From contig JAIBJH010000140.1 of the NCBI GenBank assembly GCA_020029455.1, forward strand, positions 1-7,146: a DNA stretch of 7,146 nucleotides, in the 5' to 3' direction. This DNA comes from Hyphomicrobiales bacterium (GTDB lineage Bacteria; Pseudomonadota; Alphaproteobacteria; Rhizobiales; Aestuariivirgaceae). Within the stretch, counting starts at the first letter, position 1; the number at the start of each line of letters is the position of its first letter. A program made the position numbers and the translations under genes. The notes under the pieces are model-generated. The model was not told where the DNA came from and did no database searches. It saw nothing but the letters and a program-made list of their open reading frames with translations. Positions 1 through 6,171 of the stretch are shown here, one piece after another.

Positions 1-537
1 GGCTACGAAATCTGGGTTCGCCCCGAATACCAACGCCGGCTCTACGATGCGATTGTGAAAGCCGGCAAGAAGCATGGCATCGTCAACTTCGGCATGCGCG
101 CCCTTCTCTCCATGCGCCTGGAGAAAAACTTCCCCACCTGGTTCCGGGAACTTCGCCCCATCTATGGCGGCTTCGAAGCCCAGATGGACCGCTTCATCGA
201 TCTCACCAAGAATGATTTCATCGGCCGCAACGCCGCCATGGAGGAAAAGCGCAATGGCGGCAAGCTGCGCCGCGTCTCATTCATCGTCGACGCCAAGACC
301 GCCGATGTGCTGGGCGATGAACCCATCTTCCATAAGGGCAAGGTGGTGGGCTGGGTTACCTCCGGCGGCTTCGCCCATTTTGTGAACAAATCCATAGCGC
401 AAGGTTATGTGCCGAAGGAACTAGCAGACGACACATCGAGCGGCGCCTTCGAGATCGAAATCATCGGTGCCATGCGCAAAGCCACCATCATCACTGAACC
501 CCTCTTCGATCCCAAGGGTGAAAGGATGAGGGGATAG
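1..537 (+). CDS. C-terminal part of a GcvT-domain protein (dimethylglycine dehydrogenase-like / aminomethyltransferase family), 5' end outside window
   Basis: The frame is open from base 1 to a TAG at 535-537, giving 178 visible residues; the true start is upstream. The GTG at 55 is only an internal valine, because strong family sequence (GYEIWVRPEY) precedes it. Recognisable GcvT-fold features are GMRALLSMRLEKNFPTW, then FEAQMDRFIDL, the NDFIGR motif and the C-terminal barrel segment GWVTSGGFAH, ending EPLFDPKGERMRG. In the family these domains bind tetrahydrofolate and accept a methylene group from an amine. The C-terminal phrases resemble the end of long FAD-dependent dimethylglycine dehydrogenase-like enzymes, but stand-alone aminomethyltransferases share this domain, and the FAD part cannot be seen here. 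The convergent sarcosine oxidase operon supports a role in N-methyl amine catabolism (inference). It is probably the first visible gene of an operon with the hydrolase that starts 4 nt later. Confidence 0.88.
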   Translation, partial: GYEIWVRPEYQRRLYDAIVKAGKKHGIVNFGMRALLSMRLEKNFPTWFRELRPIYGGFEAQMDRFIDLTKNDFIGRNAAMEEKRNGGKLRRVSFIVDAKTADVLGDEPIFHKGKVVGWVTSGGFAHFVNKSIAQGYVPKELADDTSSGAFEIEIIGAMRKATIITEPLFDPKGERMRG

Positions 538-541
538 CACC

Positions 542-1339
542 ATGAAGCTTGTGCGTAGAGGCGAGCTTTTTGCTGAGTATTCGCTTGGTGATGCCATTGT
601 GATCGCTCTCAGTGATGGCTACGCCATGATGCGATTCAACTGCCTGATAGGCGTCGATTTCTCAAATCCGGACTTCGCGCCCAAGGTGAACGAGGAATTC
701 GCGCTTCCCGTTCAGGCGTTCCTCGTCAAGACTTCCGGGCAATCGATCCTGATCGACACTGGTTCTTCGAGTGCGTGGCGCGATACGACAGGCAGGCTTT
801 ACGACGCCATGGCGGAAGCTGGAATTGCGCGCGATGCTGTTACAACGGTTGCGATTACCCACACTCATGTGGATCACATCAATGGGCTGGTAATGCCCAA
901 TGATGAAATCGCTTTCCCCAATGCAAGCCAAATCTTTGTCTCCTCCAATGAACACGCACTGTTCAAAGCGGAGTCGCGCCTTTCGCCTGTGTTCGCCGCA
1001 CTGCGGCCGGTTCAGGATGGTGACACCATTATCGACGGCATCACCGCAATGGCGGCTCACGGCCATGAAATTGGCCATACCGCCTATTGGGTTACGAGCA
1101 AGAATGAGCAACTGCTGATTTGGGGTGACATTGTTCATAAGCCTGATCTTCAATTTGAGCATCCGGAAATAGTTTGGGAGTTCGACACTGACAGAGATGC
1201 AGCCCGGCAAACGAGGAAGCGTTTTTTTGAGCGGGTCGCTCGCGAACAAGTGCCAGTTGCTGGCGCTCATCTCGATTTTCCCGGCATCGGCTCGCTCCAG
1301 GTCAAAGGCACTGGCTACTCGTTCAAATCCCTGATCTAA
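542..1339 (+). CDS. MBL-fold (metallo-beta-lactamase superfamily) metallohydrolase
   Basis: Complete 265-residue protein. It starts at ATG 542, 4 nt after the preceding stop, with a GAGGGG ribosome site at 528-533 and an 8-nt spacer. The zinc-site motifs are intact and in order: the THTHVDH motif with H107, H109, D111 and H112; the third ligand in the HGHEIGHT segment (H175 most likely, H179 second candidate); D196 in WGDIVHK; and H243 in AGAHLDFPG. IDTGSSSAW at 71-79 is the usual first superfamily motif. I see no signal peptide or membrane segment, so it is probably cytosolic. This superfamily includes thioesterases, lactonases and other hydrolases, and the substrate cannot be read from sequence. 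Its neighbours suggest a role tied to methylamine/one-carbon metabolism, such as a glyoxalase II-like thioester hydrolase, but that is only a guess. Confidence 0.93.
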   Translation: MKLVRRGELFAEYSLGDAIVIALSDGYAMMRFNCLIGVDFSNPDFAPKVNEEFALPVQAFLVKTSGQSILIDTGSSSAWRDTTGRLYDAMAEAGIARDAVTTVAITHTHVDHINGLVMPNDEIAFPNASQIFVSSNEHALFKAESRLSPVFAALRPVQDGDTIIDGITAMAAHGHEIGHTAYWVTSKNEQLLIWGDIVHKPDLQFEHPEIVWEFDTDRDAARQTRKRFFERVAREQVPVAGAHLDFPGIGSLQVKGTGYSFKSLI

Positions 1340-1348
1340 CTACATCGC

Positions 1349-1828
1349 ATGAAGCCAGCTTCCCATCCCGATGCGTTGCGTGTGCAGGCGGCCTTGGGTA
1401 GTCGCTTCCGTGTTGTTGAATTCGAGCAAAGCACCAAAACCTCGGCCGATGCCGCAGCGGCAGTGGGCTGCACGGTGGCGCAGATCGCCAAGTCCATCAT
1501 GCTGAAGACGGTGAAGGACCAGAAGCCGGTCCTCGTGATTGCCTCCGGCATTAACCGCGTGGACGAAAAGAAGGTCAGCGCCCTGCTGGGCGAGAAAGTG
1601 AAGTCAGCAGATGCAGATTTCGTGATGGCAAATGCCGGCGTTGCTCCCGGTGGTGTCGCTCCAGTCGCCCACAAGGTACTGCCCGCCATCGTACTGGATC
1701 AGGACTTGAAGAACTACGATTTGATCTGGGCAGCAGCAGGCACGCCCAATGCCGTTTTCCAACTCACCTGGAGCGATCTTGTGGAAATCACCGGCGGCAC
1801 GTCCGCTGATATCAAGCGAACATTATAG
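1349..1828 (+). CDS. YbaK/EbsC family aminoacyl-tRNA deacylase-like protein
   Basis: Complete 159-residue single-domain protein, which is the normal length for free-standing YbaK/ProX-type proteins. Family signatures are visible: VAQIAKSIMLK with the conserved lysine K48 (functionally critical in the family), VLVIASGINRVDEKK at 61-75, the GGVAPVAH loop at 101-108 (corresponding to the GGxxP motif) and AAAGTPNAVFQLT at 128-140. Members hydrolyse mischarged aminoacyl-tRNAs such as Cys-tRNAPro or Ala-tRNAPro; which one this protein edits cannot be decided here. The ATG at 1349 lies 9 nt after the hydrolase stop and has no clear Shine-Dalgarno, so it probably relies on coupling to the gene before it. 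Its TAG overlaps the stop codon of the convergent sulfotransferase by sharing 1823-1828. Confidence 0.93.
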   Translation: MKPASHPDALRVQAALGSRFRVVEFEQSTKTSADAAAAVGCTVAQIAKSIMLKTVKDQKPVLVIASGINRVDEKKVSALLGEKVKSADADFVMANAGVAPGGVAPVAHKVLPAIVLDQDLKNYDLIWAAAGTPNAVFQLTWSDLVEITGGTSADIKRTL

Positions 1829-2737
1829 CCAGCCGCCGTCTGCAAGCCACTTTGCACCATCAGATCCAAGTTGCTGGCGTGCCAGAGTTTCGTAGTCATC
1901 GATATCACGCTGCGATAGCAGTTCCTTCCAGCGGCCGTTGGTGCCCTTGTTGATGAAGGTTTTTGCGCCGCCTTCCCAGGCTGCGCCGCCCCGTGGCGCC
2001 ATGCGATCAGCATTCTCCCTCATGTATTCGAAGGAACAATGCTCAAGAATCCTGGCCATTGCAGACGGCTGGACAGAAATTTCCAGAAACTCAGAAAGCC
2101 TGCGAATTGCACCTTCAAGATCGCGCTTAAGATCAGCAAAATGCACAAGCACGAGATTGGGAAGGTGGCGATACTTCCACCAGGAGGCAACATGAGAAAA
2201 GAACGGCCAATAAGGGTGGCCATCTTCCGCCAGCCATCGTTTGTAGAATGAGTGCACATCAACATCGCATTTCGGGAACGGCGGGCCAACCCGTCCTGGT
2301 GTGTCATTAATCAGCCTGTAGTAATCCTCGGTGAGGTTGGAATAGTGGTTGAACAGGCTCCACGCAACATCACGGCCATCACGGCAGATGTAGATATATT
2401 TCGCTTGCTTTGAATAAACCAAGGCATCAAGGGGCAGATGTGTTTTCAATACCCGCCGATGTTCCAGTGCAGCAACCCGTTGCAACATTTCCGGCGGCAA
2501 GGCGCGAAAATCGATCCAGGGCGAAACACCGGCGACACTCGCGTCCTCGCTGCCCTCAAAGAGCAACTGCAACACAATTTGCTGCATCCAGGTTGTACCG
2601 GTCTTCGCGTAGGTCGCCACAAAAATATCATCGGATCGGAAAGAAAAATCATTCCAGGTCCTTGAGTTGAAATGGTGGTTTTCGATTTCCCTGCTCTTGC
2701 TGGGCCAGGAAACGGAATTCTGCGACAGCCCCGTCAT
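1823..2737 (-). CDS. PAPS-dependent sulfotransferase domain protein
   Basis: Cytosolic-type sulfotransferase, 304 residues from ATG 2737. Upstream in-frame starts at GTG 2767 and ATG 2764 would overlap soxG and add about 10 residues; I prefer 2737 because the recognisable family sequence (WPSKSREIENHH) begins shortly after it. Motifs, numbered from the longest start: YAKTGTTW (53-60), the 5'-phosphosulfate loop; KTHLP with the likely catalytic H110; CRDGRDVAWSLFNHY with R129 and S137, which fit 3'-phosphate binding; and the C-terminal NKGTNGRWK (273-281), which matches the PAPS-binding GxxGxWK motif. It would move sulfate from PAPS to a hydroxyl or amine acceptor that cannot be identified. 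It follows soxG by 7 nt and is probably cotranscribed with the sox genes. A possible SD (GGAGGG) lies about 14 nt upstream, which is rather far. Confidence 0.93.
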   Translation of the reverse strand: MTGLSQNSVSWPSKSREIENHHFNSRTWNDFSFRSDDIFVATYAKTGTTWMQQIVLQLLFEGSEDASVAGVSPWIDFRALPPEMLQRVAALEHRRVLKTHLPLDALVYSKQAKYIYICRDGRDVAWSLFNHYSNLTEDYYRLINDTPGRVGPPFPKCDVDVHSFYKRWLAEDGHPYWPFFSHVASWWKYRHLPNLVLVHFADLKRDLEGAIRRLSEFLEISVQPSAMARILEHCSFEYMRENADRMAPRGGAAWEGGAKTFINKGTNGRWKELLSQRDIDDYETLARQQLGSDGAKWLADGGWL

Positions 2738-2744
2738 TGCGCGA

Positions 2745-3245
2745 TCACAGACCCTCCGCCGCATCACTAAGCCATTCCCATACAGCGAGCGCGAAGGTTC
2801 GCATGGCGTAGATATGGAAGGACTGTTCGCCCACGCTATGTATGAGCACAGGCGTGTGGTGAATGCCCGTCATCACGAATTGCCCCGGCTTGAAATGCTT
2901 CTCATGGAAGTCAATCGACACCGAAGCTGCCAGCACGTCACGTGCCCGGCCTCCTGAGAGAGCAATCCGTGTCCGGCTGGAGGACAAAGGTGTCACAAAG
3001 ACGCCATCTGCGGCGGCGGGCGCTTCGCCAACAATCCACAGCTGCTTGACGCCTGTTTTGAAGATAGTGCGGCCATCATGCTCTTGCGCCACGCCAACCT
3101 TGCCAGGAATCTTGCCCAGCAATTTCCTGAGCGTTCCAGTCTCACCCGCCACCTGCGTCAGCGTAAAATCCGCGGCCTCTTCAAGCACAACGCCGGGCCG
3201 CTCGAAGCGCGCCGCAACTCCCAAAGGTGACCGTGCCTCAAGCAT
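2745..3245 (-). CDS. soxG: Sarcosine oxidase gamma subunit
   Basis: A 166-residue protein, slightly short for the family. The C-terminal half carries the typical gamma-subunit sequence: LSSSRTRIALSG near the middle, followed by IDFHEKHFKPGQF, the MTGIHHTPVLIH segment and YAMRTFALAVWEWL at the end. The fold resembles the GcvT/YgfZ-type folate-binding barrel. The subunit is part of the cytoplasmic alpha-beta-gamma-delta heterotetramer; its contribution is mainly structural in the known complexes. ATG 3245 overlaps the end of soxA by 8 nt (ATGCTTGA) and has a strong Shine-Dalgarno, GGAAGGAG at 3255-3262, with a 9-nt spacer. It is thus both coupled to soxA and able to start independently. The start is well supported by the ribosome site and overlap. 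Confidence 0.94.
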   Translation of the reverse strand: MLEARSPLGVAARFERPGVVLEEAADFTLTQVAGETGTLRKLLGKIPGKVGVAQEHDGRTIFKTGVKQLWIVGEAPAAADGVFVTPLSSSRTRIALSGGRARDVLAASVSIDFHEKHFKPGQFVMTGIHHTPVLIHSVGEQSFHIYAMRTFALAVWEWLSDAAEGL

Positions 3246-6171
3246 GGAGCCGCGCTCCTTCCCTGTCGACGAAATGCGGCGATACGATCTTCAATCTGGC
3301 CTGCTCGTTTTTCAGCGGGAACGCGGCAACGATCTCCTCACCTTCGTGCTTCAATCCGCCTTGATAGAGTCCAAGAGCAATGAACTTCTGAAGCTCCGTG
3401 CTCCAGGTCACTGAGGTGATGTAGCCACGCCCATGGCCCTTGATCTCATCAGAAGCAGCAAAAAGAATGGACCCGCCGCGCAGCTTCTTCTCCGGTTCCA
3501 GCAATTCAAGCCCTACGAGTGACCAGCGATCTGGCGCTTGATAAGCCTCGCGGAAGCGCAATTCCTTGCCGATATAGGGCTTCTCCTTCGCCGCCATCTT
3601 GCCGAGGCCCAGATCGTCAAGTGTGTTGCGATGATCGAGCTCAAGCCCCGCCACATGGCCCTTTTCGATACGCAGAGACGCCAGCGCCTCAAGCCCATAG
3701 GGTTTGATGCCGAGCGGCTCTGCCGCCCGCATGATGTGTTCCCACAGGCTTTGGACGTAGTTGGCCGGGCAATGCACTTCATAGGCAAGCTCTCCCGAGA
3801 AAGAGAGCCGCATCAGCCGTACCGTCGTGCCACCAAAGGAAACGTCCTTCACGCCCATATAGGACAGCGTTTCGTTCGAAACATCGGCATCAGGAAACGC
3901 CAGTTGCAGTGCCTCGCGCGATTTTTTCCCCGATACAGCCATGCCACCCCACTCATCAGTGAGCGAGGCCACATGCACATCGAGATCCCTCCAATGGCAT
4001 TGCAGCAGATATTCGAGCCAGCTCATCACCTCGCCGGCCTGCGCCGTCGTGGTCGTCATATAGAACTGCGTCTCGGAAATGCGGCTCGTCGTGCCATCAT
4101 CGAGCACCACGCCATCATCATTGAGCATTACGCCATAGCGCGCCTTGCCGATGGGCAGCTTGGCAAAACCGTTCACATAAACGCGGTTGAGGAACTCCGC
4201 CGCATCCGGCCCCTGCACGTCGATCTTGCCCAGTGTCGAAACATCGGCAATGCCGACGCCGCGCCGCACCAGCTCCATCTCCTTGATGTAGGCGGTCTCG
4301 GGTGAAGAACCCGCCCAAGCAAAGTACCAGGCACGCAACCACGGCCCCGCCTCGATGAAGGTGGCCCCGTTCTTCTCGTTCCAGTCGTGGAGCGGCGAGC
4401 GCCGCGTAGGGCGGAAGTGCTTGCCAATGCTGCGACCCGCAATGGCGCCAATGGTCATAGGGGAGAAAGGCGGACGAAACGTCGTAGTTCCTGCGTTCGC
4501 AACATCAATGCCGCGTAAGCCTGCCATGATCGCCAGCGCATTCACATTGGATGTCTTGCCCTGGTCCGTGCCCATGCCGAGCGTGGTGTAGCGTTTCAGA
4601 TGTTCGACGTTTGAATAACCTTCTTGATGCGCCTGCTTCACGTCTTTCAGCGTCACGTCATTCTGAAAATCGACAAAGGCCTTGCCACTCTCTGCACCTT
4701 CAACCGGCGTCCACGCAGCTTGTATGCCATAGGCACGGTCTGCACGTATGGCGGGGAATTCGATCTCTTCGCCGTCATTGAGGTCGAGATAGGTCAGCGC
4801 CTGTTGCGCAGCCTTCACCCCGTCGCGGATCGTGGCCAATGTACCAAAATGGCCGAGTACGCTGCCCGCCCCGAAATGTCCTTCCGCAAAACCGCCCGGC
4901 ACAAAAGAGGCGATCCTTGGCTCATAGTTTGGCTTTATGCCGCCATGGGATGTGAGATGCACCACCGGGTTCCATCCGCCGCTCACACCCAATGCATCGC
5001 ATTCGATGGTGACGGCATGCCGCCCGCCCAGCCGCACAGCAGTGATTGCCGGATGGCCCAGCACATCCGCAACACCACTGTTGGGAAAAATCGCGATGCC
5101 AAGCTGCGCCGCTTTGGCCAAGAGCTCGCCGGAAGAACTGGAACGATGTTCCGCAATTGTCACAGCGACATTGGCCTCTGCAAGATCAAAGGCCGCTTGA
5201 TAGGCGCTGTCATTGTTGGTGACGATCACCGCCCGCTGTTTCGGCGCAATCGCAAAGCGGTTGAGATAAGTGCGGAGCGCGCCCGCCAACATCACGCCCG
5301 GTCTGTCATTGTTCGGAAACACCAAGGGCCGTTCGAAAGCACCGACCGCATTGATTACGGCGGCGAAGCGGATAACTTCCAACCTCACGTTTCCGGTCGC
5401 AGGATCAACGATGCTCATCACGGCCTGCTTGCCGTCATAGAGGCCCTGCACGGTTGCGCGTGTCACCAGCCGCGCATTGCTGCACTTCGCGATCCGCGCC
5501 ACGCAATCCGCCCGCCATGTCTCCAGTGCGCCAATGTTCATACAAAGCAGACTGCCACCCGCCTCGAAATCCTGCTCGGCGATGATGACCCGCGCTCCCG
5601 CTTGCGCCGCGACAACACCCGCCGCGAGGCCCGCAGGGCCTGAGCCGATCACAAGAATATCGCAGAATGTATTGCGCTGGTCGTAGCGCTGATTGCCCTT
5701 CTCTTCCGTCGCCCGTCCGAGCCCTGCGGCACGGCGAATGAAGGGCTCATAGAACATCCAGGATTTCTGCAAGGGCCCCATGAAAGTCTTGTAGTAGAAA
5801 CCTGCCGTGAACAGCGGTGATGCCCAGCTATTCACCGCCATCACATCGAAGTCAGGAGAAGGCCAGGCATTCTGGCTCCGTGCAGCCAATGCTTCCCTCA
5901 GCTCCGTGACTGTTCCAATGGCATTGGGAACCGTCATCGCTCCACTGCCCAGCGTGAACAGGCCGTTGGGCTCTTCCAATCCTGCCGACAGAAAACCGCG
6001 CGGCCTGTGATACTTGAAGCTCCGCCCGATGGTGATCTGGCCGTTAGCAAGCAATGCCGAAGCCAAACTATCGCCCGCAAATCCGTTGAGCGCCTTTCCA
6101 TTGTAAGTGAAGGCAAGCGGCAGCGTCCGGTCCACCCTTCCACCAGACTCTATGCGGCGAAACCCGGTCAT
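3238..6171 (-). CDS. soxA: Sarcosine oxidase alpha subunit
   Basis: A complete 977-residue protein, close to the usual length of about 960-1000. Domains in order: an N-terminal 2Fe-2S-ferredoxin-like module (about 15-90) with the conserved GRSFKYHRPRG at 49-59; a Rossmann dinucleotide-binding region starting DILVIGSGPAG at 171-181, followed by the E199 strand end and GG at 205-206, which holds NAD+ in characterised enzymes; and a C-terminal GcvT-like tetrahydrofolate domain from about 590 (SPLHDW) to the end, including the LRIEKGH segment. With soxB it oxidises sarcosine; the iminium carbon is channelled to THF as 5,10-methylene-THF, releasing glycine and H2O2. The ATG overlaps the DUF559 stop (ATGA) and has GAGGGG at 6180-6185 with an 8-nt spacer, just outside the inserted element, so soxA kept its own ribosome site. 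No frameshift or missing region is seen. Confidence 0.97.
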   Translation of the reverse strand: MTGFRRIESGGRVDRTLPLAFTYNGKALNGFAGDSLASALLANGQITIGRSFKYHRPRGFLSAGLEEPNGLFTLGSGAMTVPNAIGTVTELREALAARSQNAWPSPDFDVMAVNSWASPLFTAGFYYKTFMGPLQKSWMFYEPFIRRAAGLGRATEEKGNQRYDQRNTFCDILVIGSGPAGLAAGVVAAQAGARVIIAEQDFEAGGSLLCMNIGALETWRADCVARIAKCSNARLVTRATVQGLYDGKQAVMSIVDPATGNVRLEVIRFAAVINAVGAFERPLVFPNNDRPGVMLAGALRTYLNRFAIAPKQRAVIVTNNDSAYQAAFDLAEANVAVTIAEHRSSSSGELLAKAAQLGIAIFPNSGVADVLGHPAITAVRLGGRHAVTIECDALGVSGGWNPVVHLTSHGGIKPNYEPRIASFVPGGFAEGHFGAGSVLGHFGTLATIRDGVKAAQQALTYLDLNDGEEIEFPAIRADRAYGIQAAWTPVEGAESGKAFVDFQNDVTLKDVKQAHQEGYSNVEHLKRYTTLGMGTDQGKTSNVNALAIMAGLRGIDVANAGTTTFRPPFSPMTIGAIAGRSIGKHFRPTRRSPLHDWNEKNGATFIEAGPWLRAWYFAWAGSSPETAYIKEMELVRRGVGIADVSTLGKIDVQGPDAAEFLNRVYVNGFAKLPIGKARYGVMLNDDGVVLDDGTTSRISETQFYMTTTTAQAGEVMSWLEYLLQCHWRDLDVHVASLTDEWGGMAVSGKKSREALQLAFPDADVSNETLSYMGVKDVSFGGTTVRLMRLSFSGELAYEVHCPANYVQSLWEHIMRAAEPLGIKPYGLEALASLRIEKGHVAGLELDHRNTLDDLGLGKMAAKEKPYIGKELRFREAYQAPDRWSLVGLELLEPEKKLRGGSILFAASDEIKGHGRGYITSVTWSTELQKFIALGLYQGGLKHEGEEIVAAFPLKNEQARLKIVSPHFVDREGARLHA
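3255..3262 (-). promoter_or_regulatory. soxG ribosome binding site
   Basis: GGAAGGAG on the - strand, 9 nt before ATG 3245, within the last codons of soxA. It is the strongest Shine-Dalgarno in the window and fixes the soxG start. Confidence 0.75.

Noticed and set aside
55..537. A separate small gene starting at GTG 55
   Set aside because: The conserved GcvT sequence continues upstream to base 1 in the same frame, so this is the end of a longer protein.
662..1270. A 202-codon - strand frame opposite the MBL hydrolase
   Set aside because: The hydrolase frame has intact metal-binding motifs; the opposite frame has no recognisable domain.
3538..4305. A 255-codon open frame on the + strand opposite the soxA GcvT domain
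   Set aside because: Shadow of soxA: no family motif and a composition typical of the complementary strand.
4624..5643. A 339-codon open frame on the + strand opposite soxA
   Set aside because: It is antisense to the well-conserved Rossmann and middle part of soxA, shows no recognisable domain, and is rich in Arg/His as expected of GC-rich shadow frames.
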